Origin: Emiliania huxleyi CCMP1516
Lineage: Eukaryota; Haptophyta; Isochrysidales; Noelaerhabdaceae
NCBI RefSeq assembly: GCF_000372725.1
Contig: NW_005201349.1
Location: forward strand, 184,790 to 248,789
Direction: 5' to 3'
Length of the DNA: 64,000 nt
Under the pieces are notes generated by a model that saw nothing but the letters and a program-made list of their open reading frames with translations, was not told where the DNA came from and searched no databases. Position numbers and translations under genes: made by a program. Position 1 is the first letter of the stretch. Each line of letters begins with the position of its first letter. This document shows, one piece after another, positions 8,995 to 18,628 of the stretch.

Positions 8995-10662
8995 ATGAGC
9001 ACGCAAGACGCGTCTTCATCGGGGACGCTGGAAGACGACCCGCCCTTCGCCGAGCCGCTCTTCGGTGACCAGCCGTACGCACTGGTCTCTTCAGCTCCCG
9101 CGCGTACACTTTCGAGACGCAGCTTTGCGCTGTCTTTTGGCCCGAGCGGCACTTTGTTGGGAGGGGTGCCCGGGTTGGTTGTGGAGTTCGATTCGGCTGG
9201 CCAGAGCAAGGTGGCGAGCGGAGTCGCGCCCGAAGATGGGGTCTTGTCCGACACCTTCGTCTCCATGGCGTCCTGTCCGGTCAACACGGCACGGCTCTAC
9301 ATGACGGACTGGGATGCTTCAAGCGTGATCATGATCACGCTTCCGCAGGGTCAGGCCACGACCATCGCGGGGAGCGGCGCGGCGAGCAGCATCGATGGCG
9401 TGGGGTTGGATGCCACCTTCAATCGACCGTGCGCTCTGGCAGTTACCGCGGACGGCGCAGCGCTATTCGTGGCCGACTGCCTTGGGCATCGCATCCGCCG
9501 CGTCGAGGTGGCGACGGGCGCGGTGACCACGGTCGCCGGCAGCGGCACCGCGGGCCGCGCCAATGGCGCGGGCAACGAGGCGCAGTTCTATCACCCGGCC
9601 GCCCTCGCGCTTGCCCCAAATGGCGACACCCTCTTCGTGGCCGACTGCACCGGGCACGTCATCCGGCGGGTGAACGTGGCATCGGGCGTCGTGACGACGT
9701 TGGCCGGCAGTGGGGCAAAGGGAAGCGCAGATGGCCCAGGGCCGTCGGCGACGTTCAGCAGGCCACAGGGTCTCGCCCTCAGCCCCGATGGCGCCGCTCT
9801 CTTCGTCGCGGATCACGGCAATCACAAGATCAGGCTTGTGGATGTGTCCTCCGCAGTCGTTACCACAGTGGCGGGGAGCGGCGAGAAGGGCAGCGCCGAC
9901 GGTGTGGGGGGGTGCGCGCAGCTGGAGGCGCCGCGTGCGATTGCACTCTCCCCGCAGGGCAGCACGTTGGCGGTGTGTTGCGTCGCAGACCCCTCCCGCA
10001 TCCGCTTCGTCCACGTGGCTGCGCCTCCTCCGCCTCCCTCCTTCGCGCCGCTCGTGGTGCCGCCCTCGACCTTTTCGGCCGACATGAAGAAGACGTGGGG
10101 CGACGCCTCCCTCCCGCAGGGCATGGTCACCTTCCTGGTCGGCGACGACGAGGAGCGCGTCGAGCACGTGAGCAAGTGCGTCCTCTGCGCCCGGTCCGTT
10201 GTCTTTCGGACCATGTTCGGCATCGGCATGAAGGAGCGCGACGCCGCCGAGGTCACGGTGTCCGACACCAACCTCGCCAGCTTCACCGCCTTCATCGAGT
10301 ACCTCTGCGCCGACGAGCTCAACCTCGGGGAGGGCGAGCAGGCGCGGCGCGCGCTCGAACTGCGGGAGCTGGCGCAGATGTACCAAGTGCCGCGCCTCGA
10401 GCTGCTCTGCGCGCAGGCGCTGCAGGAGAGCGTCGGGCCGGCGACCGCCGTGCCGCTGCTCGAGGCGGCGCACATGACGGGCGACGGGCGTCTCCTCGCG
10501 CAGTGCCGCCGCTACGTGGCGGACCACGCCGCCGAGGTGCGGGCGAGCGGCGGCGTGGAGCAGCTGAGCGACCTCGGCGTGGCAAAGGGGCTGCTCGGCG
10601 ACGCGCTCGACCAGGTGTCGGAGCTGCAGGGCGCGATGCGCGCGCTTGGCGCGGTCCGGTGA
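8995..10662 (+). CDS. NHL-repeat and BTB/POZ domain protein
   Basis: A single exon encoding about 555 residues from the ATG at 8995; an in-frame ATG at 8857 lies inside the transposase gene and is rejected. Residues 100-340 hold four or five NHL-type beta-propeller repeats. Each has a D/NGxGxxAxF turn, an LFVADxxxHxIRxV strand and a TTxAGSGxxG linker. Residues 370-470 form a BTB/POZ domain (VTFLVGDDEERVEHVSKC onward), followed by BACK-like helices. In known proteins NHL propellers bind partners, and BTB domains dimerise and often recruit cullin-3 ubiquitin ligases. I infer a substrate adaptor, but no pathway is indicated. It has no introns, unlike many neighbours. Confidence 0.82.
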   Translation: MSTQDASSSGTLEDDPPFAEPLFGDQPYALVSSAPARTLSRRSFALSFGPSGTLLGGVPGLVVEFDSAGQSKVASGVAPEDGVLSDTFVSMASCPVNTARLYMTDWDASSVIMITLPQGQATTIAGSGAASSIDGVGLDATFNRPCALAVTADGAALFVADCLGHRIRRVEVATGAVTTVAGSGTAGRANGAGNEAQFYHPAALALAPNGDTLFVADCTGHVIRRVNVASGVVTTLAGSGAKGSADGPGPSATFSRPQGLALSPDGAALFVADHGNHKIRLVDVSSAVVTTVAGSGEKGSADGVGGCAQLEAPRAIALSPQGSTLAVCCVADPSRIRFVHVAAPPPPPSFAPLVVPPSTFSADMKKTWGDASLPQGMVTFLVGDDEERVEHVSKCVLCARSVVFRTMFGIGMKERDAAEVTVSDTNLASFTAFIEYLCADELNLGEGEQARRALELRELAQMYQVPRLELLCAQALQESVGPATAVPLLEAAHMTGDGRLLAQCRRYVADHAAEVRASGGVEQLSDLGVAKGLLGDALDQVSELQGAMRALGAVR

Positions 10663-11845
10663 GGGGGGAGGGGAGAGGGGCGGGGGGGGGGGGCGCTCTT
10701 TAGCCAGGCTATTGAGAACAGACGGAGAGATGGGTGCGTGCCCGTCCTGTCTGGTCTATCGAGATGCATGCAGCATGGCCATACCGCGATGGCGCGTCAT
10801 GGTCGGCGTGCGCGCTTGTTCCAGCCGCGAGTACTTTCGTGATACAAGAAAGAGGTCAGACACACACAGGTCGTCAACATCACACAGACTCGTGCGGGTC
10901 GAGGAGGCACTGACATCAAAACACGCGCGTGTGGTGTGCGGCCGGCGCGCGCGATTCCGCGAATAAGAAAGGCGGATAACAGCTTAGAGTCGCGGGTCCT
11001 CTTCACCTCACTGCAACGCCGGGTACATGGACAGGTATGGGTCAGAGAGACACCGGCGTCTCGAATAGACCGCTCTCGGCGGCGGTTTTGGAGCGCCCAG
11101 ACACTCGCGGCTCCGCTAGGCTTTGTGTGAGCGGCGAGCGACGGTCGCCCGCCCCGAACCTGCGCGTCGCCTGCGCCGAGGGCGACCACTGGTGAGGGGG
11201 TGTGTGGGCGGGCCAGCGGGCGGGCGGATGGGCGGGCGGGCGGGGGGGAGGGAGGGAAGGGAGGGAGGGAGGGGCCAGGGAGGGGGCGGCGGGGGAGAGA
11301 GAAGGAGAGAAAGAGAAAGCGAGGGGGAGAACGAGAGCGTCCGGATGCGGAGGACGGGGGGTCGGCGATCGCGATTCCGTCGATCCGCCGCCGAATATGC
11401 TAGACACTCGGACGTGTGAGCAGCCACTCGGTAGGAGCCAGACGCGACGTGTGAGCAGAGCGGTGCAGTCGCGGTGGAAATTTGGGAGCCGAGTGAGCGC
11501 CGAGGAGGGTGAGGCGAGCGCGGGTGGTAGGATTACGTCCCAGTCTATGCGCACACCGAAGTGCAATGCGAGGCTGCAGTGGCGTGCGGCGTGTGTCAGA
11601 TGGCTCGGCCCGTCCTCCCTCGCCGGAGAGAGGGGGAGGAACGGCGTGGTCAGATGGCTCGGCGGGATTTTGTCCGAGTGTCTGGCGTCTCACGTCTCTC
11701 GCGAGGAAGGCGCACCGAGGCGCGACCGAGACGATCCGACCGAGACGAGACGATCCGATACGAGACGATACGAGACGAGCGATCCTATACGATACGAGAC
11801 CGGAGTTTTGGCTTTTTGTTTTTTCGCAAGGTGCTGCAACCGGCT
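10663..11845. other. Intergenic, G-rich low-complexity spacer
   Basis: No gene recognised. A strongly purine-rich block at 11195-11335 (GGGCGGGCGG, GGGAGGGA, then GAGAGAAGGAG) resembles the reverse strand of the C-rich introns in this window, so an unseen minus-strand exon pair is conceivable. ATACGAGACGA-type repeats lie at 11740-11800, just before the second long repeat copy. Confidence 0.45.
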
Positions 11846-12875
11846 CTACTTCTCGAGAATCGTTCGTAGTTGGCTCCCTAAAAGTGAGCATCTACCGGCT
11901 CACAGATCCGTGCCCTGAATGCGATCCTTGACCAGCAGCTGCGCGTCCGGCCCGAGCTGCGCCTCGACGACGGTCCTCGCCGCGTTGTGCATCAGCACGG
12001 CCTGCGCGGACACACGGCTGAAGCCTCCCCGGCCGTGCATGGCCTTGACCTTTCGGCCCGCCGAGTGGACCGGCCCCCACTGCAGGTCTGGGTCCAGCTT
12101 GTCCAGAATCAGACGGTCCATCTACGGGCGCGGGCAGGACAATGAGTGAGCTCTATGGGGTGAAGCTCACAACCGCCGCACCGCAGGCGGGCGCCTGGTC
12201 AGCCGTCTCCCACCTGACTGCGGGCGCGTAGCCTCGCGCGGTGCAGCCCAGGTACCAGCTTGAAAGCCGCTCAATCACTTCAGCAGCCTCTGTGTCGCCG
12301 TGTGCGCGTGCGTCGCTCGCCACGGCGAGCGAGAAGGCGCGGGCCGCGATGGGCACCGACTGCGGATGGAACCCCACGTTCATTGAGTTCGGATGCAGCA
12401 GCCTCGGCGGCACCTCCCGCAGGTCCCTCTTGGCCGCCTGGACCCTCTCCTCCTGCCGGTCGATGACGCGCGAGACGGCTCGGCCGACCCGCACAATCAG
12501 GCTGTCTGCGCTCGGCGCCGCAGCCCCAGCCCCCGCCCCTGCCTCCTCCCCCTCGCCCTCTGGTGGCTCCTCCGCAAGCAGCTGCGCCTCTGCGTCGGCT
12601 GCGCCGGCCAAGGGCGGCAGCTTGTCGGAGCGCAGCGGTTCGGAGACTGCGGCAACAGGGGCCGGTGGAGGCGCATTCGCACGCTGCGAGTTCCGATAAG
12701 CGATGCGGCACGAGGTCAGCCAGTTCTTGAGCGTGTGCGGCGGGTCCCAGAAGAGACTCAGCGGCATATGCACTGGCAGCGGTGCAGCCGCCGGCGTCAG
12801 GCGAATCCACTCTGGGTACGCGAACGCGGCCTCAAAATCGCGGTTCAGCATCGACTTATACTGATCGTGTATGAA
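11846..12875 (-). repeat. Long direct repeat, copy B
   Basis: Second copy of the 3562-4591 sequence, 8,284 bases downstream and identical where compared. Beyond 12875 the sequence continues into a unique segment (to about 12960), which shows what is missing beside the gap in copy A. Confidence 0.85.
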
Positions 12876-12935
12876 CTCTTGGTCGTCATCGGCGCCACCG
12901 ACCGTGATATGCCCCGTCCCGCAGCCCTCACGCAT
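11900..12935 (-). CDS. Repeat-encoded protein, unknown (possible transposase fragment)
   Basis: Two minus-strand frames. The larger (12935-12153, 260 residues) starts MREGCGTGHITV and includes QEFIHDQYKSMLNRDFEAAF, the segment FWDPPHTLKNWLTSCRIAYR, an Ala/Glu-rich middle and a C-terminal half with SVPIAARAFSLAVASDARAH. The smaller (12121-11900, 73 residues) follows after 31 bases in another frame. They could be exons of one gene or pieces of a decayed element. The duplication and the PH-x2-K-like motif favour a mobile element. I cannot assign a family. Confidence 0.4.
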
Positions 12936-13078
12936 GTGAAAATGTGACTAGGTCCAGCCGCCCTGGGTGAGCGCCAGATCTGACGTCGTTTTGTATCGAC
13001 CTCTACTGCTTACTACCCAGCCCTCGAGAGTGTATCCTGGCTGTGTGGTCCTCCTAGAGAGTGGGCACTGCAAACTGA

Positions 13079-14329
13079 TCAGTCGTCGGAGAAATCGGTC
13101 GTCCACCGAGCGACTTCGCTTCCGGGCGCGCGCTTCTTCGCATCCCTGTCCGCTCCCGGCCCGAATGTCTTGCCCACGAGGCGCTTCGAGAGGCCGCGGG
13201 CCACGCACGGGAGGAGGCACGTGTTGGCGCAGAGCGAAAAGAGCTGCATGAACGGGAAGCAGATCCAGTCGCGGCAGCAGCGCAGCGCGGCGGCGGCCTT
13301 GATGTAGGGCCTCTCCGTCACCGCAACCACGAGCGTCTTGAGGAGCTTGGAAGGGTCGGAGATGATGGAGGTGATGTCGGAGATCATGATGGAGTCGTTG
13401 AGCGACAGCGTGAGCGGAGCGTCGAGCTCGAGCGTGCGCGGCCTCAGGACAAGGTACGGGTCGGTCCAGCACGCGCACTTGCCGCCCTTGACGCAGCAGC
13501 CGCCCGACTCGCAGCAAGCCGAAGGCGGCTTCTCCTTGCAGGAGGCGCACCAATCCGCGCAGCAGCCGAGGGAGCTGAATGGCACCTGGATCTCCGCGCC
13601 ATCGGCAAAGTCGAGGGACAGGTTCGCCACGAGAGGGCAGGTGATGACGAACTGGTACCCCACTGTGATGGTCCCGAGGATCGGGACCTTCTGCGTGATG
13701 GGCGTCGACTCAACAGCGATTGCGATGGACGTGCCCGCCTCCACGACGATGCTGTCGATCTGCTCGTTCCCGGGGACCGGGATAGGCAGGTCCCCCTTGA
13801 ACGTGTAATCGAAGGTGCCGCCTTGCGTGATCAGCTCGATGAGCTTCTGGATGAGGTCCGCCAGGACGGGCGGCGACTCCGCCTCGGCCTTCTCTACCGC
13901 GGCCTTGATCTTGGCCTCCTCCACCTCGGTGCGCACGCCCGACTTGAACCGCATCTGCTTGACCTTGGCGCCGGGTCCGAAGGCCTCCTTGACCACCGGA
14001 ACGAGGCCGTCGGCCAGCGGAGCCGCGGCGGCGGTGACCACCGGCTGCATCTCGAGGTCATTCTCGGGAACCTTGACGAGCTCCGCGCGCACCTTTTCAA
14101 CCTCCTCCGCCTGGACCAAGCGGGGCACGACGCGGCGACGGGCCTCATCTCGGTGGGCGGCGGCGCTAGCCGAGCCATGCACGAGATTGGCCGCAAGTGC
14201 CAACGCCTCAGCCCCGACGTCGACATGACCGCCGGCGTGCTTCTCGCGCTGCCCGGCGACGAATGTCTTTGACGGCTTGGGGACGGCGGGAACTTTCACG
14301 GCCCCCTTCGTGGCCTTCTTCGGCGCCAT
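13079..14329 (-). CDS. Conserved-looking Cys-rich hypothetical protein
   Basis: A single-exon frame of 416 residues with a clear ATG at 14329 (MAPKKATKG). The first 20 residues are Lys/Pro/Ala-rich. Residues 70-160 look helical and charged. Residues 160-230 alternate hydrophobic and polar residues like a beta-sheet domain, including GTITVGYQFVITCPL. A cluster of about a dozen cysteines follows at 247-282 (CCADWCASC, CCESGGCC), and later a CCRDW segment sits near the C-terminus. The hydrophobic stretch ICFPFMQLFSLCANTCLL could associate with membrane. I do not recognise the family. It is divergent from the RING-H2 gene, 144 bases away, so they may share a promoter. Confidence 0.65.
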   Translation of the reverse strand: MAPKKATKGAVKVPAVPKPSKTFVAGQREKHAGGHVDVGAEALALAANLVHGSASAAAHRDEARRRVVPRLVQAEEVEKVRAELVKVPENDLEMQPVVTAAAAPLADGLVPVVKEAFGPGAKVKQMRFKSGVRTEVEEAKIKAAVEKAEAESPPVLADLIQKLIELITQGGTFDYTFKGDLPIPVPGNEQIDSIVVEAGTSIAIAVESTPITQKVPILGTITVGYQFVITCPLVANLSLDFADGAEIQVPFSSLGCCADWCASCKEKPPSACCESGGCCVKGGKCACWTDPYLVLRPRTLELDAPLTLSLNDSIMISDITSIISDPSKLLKTLVVAVTERPYIKAAAALRCCRDWICFPFMQLFSLCANTCLLPCVARGLSKRLVGKTFGPGADRDAKKRAPGSEVARWTTDFSDD

Positions 14330-14473
14330 GATGCCGTGGTCGAAATGAGGCGGCAGACAGCGGGCACTTTTGAGTAAAATTCAAAAAGAATTCTAAAGAG
14401 GGAGAATCCGCGAGCGCCCCCCAAGGGAACTCTCTGGACTGGCTCGCGCTCGCCCTGCTGTGCCGAGCTGCAG
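14330..14473. promoter_or_regulatory. Divergent promoter region (inferred)
   Basis: Only 144 bases separate the two start codons, so both promoters must lie here or overlap the genes. The segment is locally AT-rich (about 14365-14400, with AAAATTCAAAAAGAATTC) in otherwise GC-rich DNA. No specific element can be named. Confidence 0.4.
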
Positions 14474-15205
14474 ATGCCGGACCGCAGCAGCGGCAGCAGC
14501 AGCAGTAGCAACCGAGGGGAGGGCAACCGAGGCGAAGGCTGGTTCGCCGCCATCGACCGGGCGGTGGGTTGGTGTTTCCACGGAGGCCGGAGGCGGCGCA
14601 GCCAAAATGAGGCGCAGCCCGCATATGCGCAGGCCGTCGGTGCCGCCCTCGTCTCACCGCCTCTTTCGCGTCCGGCACAGGAGAGCGAGCGGCAGCGAGT
14701 GCGCACGCGATCGCAGCCGGCGCGCCGGCCTCGCACCGCCGAGCCGCTTCCCGCCGCGCCGCCGCCGCCGTTCTCATCGTGGTGGGCGGCGCTCGACCCA
14801 GCCGCGCTCGGCGGAGGCACGTCCCTCGCGCCGGACGAGGTGCGCGCGGCCGTGTGGCGCCTCCCCCTCGAGGAGTACAGCACCGCCGAAGAGCTGCGGG
14901 CGTGGCCCATCAAGCAGCTCGTGGCGGAGCTGCGGCTCGCCCGCGCTCGCGCGCCCCGCAGCCGGGTCGGCCTCGACGCGCAACCTCCGCTGGACAAGGA
15001 GGAGCTGGTGGAGGCGGTGCTGCTCGCGCGCGGCGGCGAGGCCGCCCACGCGTGCGCCATCTGCGTCGAGGACTTTGAGAGCGGAGATACGCTGCGTGTG
15101 CTGCGATGCGGCCACCGCTTCCACCTCGAGTGCGTCGACCGCTGGCTGCTGGACGCGGAGCGACAGTGCCTCTGCCCGATGTGCAAGGCGCCCCTCGCCA
15201 GCTGA
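14474..15205 (+). CDS. RING-H2 E3 ubiquitin ligase
   Basis: A 243-residue single-exon protein. Residues 1-120 are low-complexity (Ser, Arg, Ala, Pro). Residues 125-185 form a predicted helical SAP-like segment (AEELRAWPIKQLVAELRL). The C-terminus is a complete RING-H2 finger: CAIC, then CGHRFHLECVDRW, then CPMC, with spacing Cx2C, CxHx2Hx2C and Cx2C. RING-H2 proteins recruit an E2 and transfer ubiquitin to substrates. No transmembrane segment is obvious, so I expect a soluble ligase. The finger ends just before the stop, a common arrangement. The substrate is unknown. Confidence 0.85.
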   Translation: MPDRSSGSSSSSNRGEGNRGEGWFAAIDRAVGWCFHGGRRRRSQNEAQPAYAQAVGAALVSPPLSRPAQESERQRVRTRSQPARRPRTAEPLPAAPPPPFSSWWAALDPAALGGGTSLAPDEVRAAVWRLPLEEYSTAEELRAWPIKQLVAELRLARARAPRSRVGLDAQPPLDKEELVEAVLLARGGEAAHACAICVEDFESGDTLRVLRCGHRFHLECVDRWLLDAERQCLCPMCKAPLAS

Positions 15206-15857
15206 GCCAGCGGGTCGGTCGCGGGGGCTTGAGCTCTCCCGCCGCCCCCGCGCCCCTTCGCGCCTATGTTGCGAAGCATATGCCGAGCCACGCGACAAAG
15301 CAGCAGCCCCTCCGAGGCCCACGGGGCAGTCGGTTGTGACGCCCCATGCCTGCCAGCCGCGACAAAGCCCGCACGCTCGCGCGGTTGGCGCCTTTCGGAG
15401 CACTTGGAGCACGTCGTTTTCCGTTTTCTACGTGTTGCTCCTATTGCAATACCGGAAAACGAAGGGTACGCGGTGTCTTTTCTCGCAGCTGCGAGACATG
15501 CTTTCTCGGAGCGGGGCATCCAAAACAACAGGGCGGAAGGGAGGGGTGACCATACGCGCAGCGCAGGAGGGGTGCCCCTAAGGGGGCACCAAGGTAGCTC
15601 AAAGGGGAGTGAACAAGACGCCGCACAGGCGACGTGCACGCTCGCCGCCTGCGCTCGCCGCGTCGCTCTCTCCCTCCCCTTCTTTGCTTGAACCCACCAC
15701 CATCCCCCCTGTCACCTCCGTGTGTGTGTGCCCAGCAGGCGTTTGACCAAAATCCAAATTTCCCTACTCCAGTTGAGGCTGCCCTCGGACCCGAAAACCG
15801 GAATTCTTTTCGAGAGGGGTACAATGTGTGTAACCGAGCCGATAGACCTTCGCCGCA
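15206..15857. other. Intergenic
   Basis: 652 bases without a recognised gene. It should contain the 3' end of the RING transcript and the promoter of the acyltransferase. A CAGCGCAGGAGGGG motif and CT-rich tracts at 15660-15720 are the only visible features. Confidence 0.5.
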
Positions 15858-17036
15858 ATGGCCTCCCTCACGCCAGCTGTCGACCTGCTGTTGGGCGGCC
15901 TCTCGCTCTTTCACCTCTTCGTCGGCCTCACCTTTGTCATTCCTGCCGACCACATGCTCAAGAAGCCCGGCGTGCACCACCACCTCAAGGCGGCGCGAGC
16001 GCTGCAATGCCTGCCGCTTCGCACCTTACTCGTCGCCCTCGCGGCGCTCGCGCTGTACCTTTGTCACCTCGCCCACAACGGCTCCGGAAGCGCAGTCCGT
16101 GCCGCGGTCGCCTCCTACACCTGGCTCTGCGCCGTCTTCCTTCGGAGGCTTTCCGAGGTGGGCGTCTCGCTCGGAGAGGAGAAGGTGCTTCTGATTGAGC
16201 ACGAGGCCCAGCGCGCCGACATCGCCGCGTTCCAGCCGCCGCCCGCTCGCGCCCTCGCCGCGCTGATGGCTCCGATCGAGGCGCTCATTCGGCCCGACAT
16301 AACTGGGTTGGAGCACGTCACCGAGACGCCGTCGCTGTACGTCATGAATCACTCCCTCCTCGGCGTCGAGATGCCCTCCTTCATCCACGCGCTCTACTCG
16401 CGCAAGGGCGTCTTCCTGCGTGGCCTCGCCGACCACATGCACTTCTCGCTCCCGCATGGCGAAGTGCTGCGCGCCCTCGGCGCTGTGGACGGGACGCGCG
16501 AGAATGTGGATGTGCTCATGGGCGCGCGGCAAAACGTGCTCGTCTACCCGGGCGGCGCCCACGAGGTGCTAAAGCACTCTGCCACGCCAAAGTACTCCCT
16601 GCTCTGGAAGCAGCGGCTCGGCTTCGCTCGGATGGCGATCAAACACGGCTACCCTCTCGTCCCGTGCGCCGCCGTCGGCACCGAGGACATGCTCTCCATC
16701 GTCGCGGACCTGCCGGTCGGCTTCGTCCGGAAGGAGCTGAGCCTTCCTCTCGCCGCGCCGCCCAGCCCCGCTCGCATCCAGAAGATCTACTTTTGGTTCG
16801 GAGAGCCAATCCCGACCGCGCAGTTCGGCGGCGACTGGCAGAATGACGCATTCGCGATCGAGGTGCGCGACCGCACACGGGCCGCGGTGGAGAGCGGCAT
16901 CGCCATCCTCCTCGAGAAGCAGGAGACCGACCCGGACCGCTTCTTGATGGAGCGGTTTGGAGCCAGGGTGCGCGAGGCGGCGGCGGCGGCGGCGGAGACG
17001 TTCGAGGGACTGCTCCGCAAGGCCAAAGAGGAATGA
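15858..17036 (+). CDS. LPLAT/DGAT2-like acyltransferase
   Basis: A 392-residue single-exon protein. The N-terminus has two or three hydrophobic segments (residues 8-30, 55-70, 80-95), as in ER-bound glycerolipid acyltransferases. The catalytic region has a His-containing motif NHSLLGVE near residue 168, in the place of the family HX4D box. A later VYPGGAHEVL near residue 230 matches the glycerolipid-binding F/YPGGxxE block of MGAT/DGAT2/TMEM68-type LPLATs. Members transfer acyl-CoA chains to lysophospholipid, mono- or diacylglycerol. The spacing H-x5-E instead of H-x4-D deserves checking. It converges on a wax-synthase-like gene 346 bases away, so this may be a small storage-lipid neighbourhood. 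Exact substrate not determined. Confidence 0.75.
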   Translation: MASLTPAVDLLLGGLSLFHLFVGLTFVIPADHMLKKPGVHHHLKAARALQCLPLRTLLVALAALALYLCHLAHNGSGSAVRAAVASYTWLCAVFLRRLSEVGVSLGEEKVLLIEHEAQRADIAAFQPPPARALAALMAPIEALIRPDITGLEHVTETPSLYVMNHSLLGVEMPSFIHALYSRKGVFLRGLADHMHFSLPHGEVLRALGAVDGTRENVDVLMGARQNVLVYPGGAHEVLKHSATPKYSLLWKQRLGFARMAIKHGYPLVPCAAVGTEDMLSIVADLPVGFVRKELSLPLAAPPSPARIQKIYFWFGEPIPTAQFGGDWQNDAFAIEVRDRTRAAVESGIAILLEKQETDPDRFLMERFGARVREAAAAAAETFEGLLRKAKEE

Positions 17037-17382
17037 CCTTTAACCCACAAGAGATCGCATCTCGTAGAGCGTGAGCGTGCCCGTGCAACCTCAGGGAGCC
17101 TGTGCGCAACCACAGATCGGTCTCGGCTCTTTATGTGTATATCGTCCTTGTGTGAATACGACTCGCTCTCTATTTTTCGAAACGGGGCTGCGTGGAGCGC
17201 GTGCCCACCTCGTCTGTCGGCCCGCGCGTCGTCCGTCGAATCAGCAATCACCTCGATCTCTCCCCTCCGCGGGGCGCCATCTTCGTCCGTGGTCCGAGAC
17301 CGATGCGATTTCACCGACCACGCAACCGACCAACGGGGTGCTATCTTGACGTACAACCCCTCAACGTATCTCCGACGCGCAC
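17037..17382. other. Short convergent spacer
   Basis: 346 bases between two convergent stop codons. It must hold both 3' ends. No conserved element seen. Confidence 0.6.
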
Positions 17383-18628
17383 CTAAGGCACCGCCACCGC
17401 CAGCCGCGGCACCAGCTCCAGAATGGTCGCAAACGTCCCTGACGTCTTGAGCGGGTGGAGGAAGAGCGGCGCGAATGGCATCAACAGGAGAGTCCACGCG
17501 AGCGTGCACGCGGCCGACGATCGGTCGAAGGGCGGCGGCACGCCGAGCAGCCGCCGGAGGCGCTTCTCGGCGCTGACGGCGGGAGCCTGGGCGAGGAAGA
17601 AGGCGAGGCAGCGGCCGAAGCTCGCGCGCTGCGCCGGCTGCTGCAGGGCGAAGGCGTACTCGTGGAAGGCGCCGGAGAGGGCAAAGGCGATCGCGCCCGC
17701 GCCCCACCCCGGCACCCCTCGCTCCGTGAGCGGCCGAAAGACGGTGCGCCGGAAGAGGCCATGGATGAGGAGATTCCAACGGCGGCCCCAAAAGTCGGCG
17801 GCGGAGGTGCTCGCGAGGAGCGGGGCGCGCCACATCGTGCGCGGCACGAAGCCGCCGCACGCGAGCATCGTGCCAAAGGCGCCTAGGGTTGGGAGAGGGT
17901 TCGGGTGCGGGCTGGGGGCTCGAGCCAGGTTGGCACGAGCATGTGGCAGAGGCGCCGGTGAACAGGCGCAGGAAGAGGTAGATGGTCCACACCTCGCAGT
18001 ACAGGCGGACGGCCTCGCGCAGTGCGGCCGGCGCTGGGTCGGCCGGCGGCGGCGAGAGCGCGGCGTGGGCGCTCGCGGTGAGAGCGAGCGCGGCGTACAC
18101 TTGAAGCAGACTCGAGAGCTCCGTGCGCCAGAGGCCAGAGCTGGCTGACGCCACCGACTGCTCGACGACGTACTCGACGGGGCTCGCAAAGTGGACCGCA
18201 AAGGCGACGCGTCCCGAGCGGGAGAGGGCGGCCGGCGCCGTGCCGGCCAGCACGTCGCTCGCTTTCCACACGCCGATGAAGTTGAGCAGTGCAACGGCGG
18301 AGGCGGCGATGCCGTAGCGGAACGGGAGGAGGTATGGGGCGCAGAGCGACGCCACGCACGCCGCACCCACAGCTGAGCGCGGCCACTCCCGCCACACGAT
18401 CATGGAAAGGACCACGTTGGATATTGAGCCAAGCCCAAACGCGCACGCCACTTCCAGCCAGATGCCGGCGTTTGGCGGCAGCAAGGTGCTCGTGCTCATG
18501 TCGGAGCAGGCGACGATTGCGACGGCAATCGAGACGAGCAACGTGGCGGCTCTGTTGAGTGAACCGTCGCCAGCTTCCGCGGTGATGCGTGCTGAATGAT
18601 CGAGAGTCATCGCCGACTGCGGGCTCAC
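17383..18628 (-). CDS. Wax-synthase-like MBOAT acyltransferase
   Basis: Two exons, 18628-17956 and 17882-17383, joined by a 73-nt GC-AG intron, give exactly 390 residues in frame; M7 is an alternative start. The protein is strongly hydrophobic with about eight predicted membrane spans. Exon 2 holds the plant/algal wax-ester-synthase block FWGRRWN followed by HGLFRRTVFRPL. It also has the MBOAT histidine in ALSGAFHEYAF. Members esterify fatty alcohols or sterols with acyl-CoA in the ER. The intron begins with a diverged copy of the first 20 or so bases of exon 2. The convergent neighbour is another acyltransferase. Confidence 0.82.
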
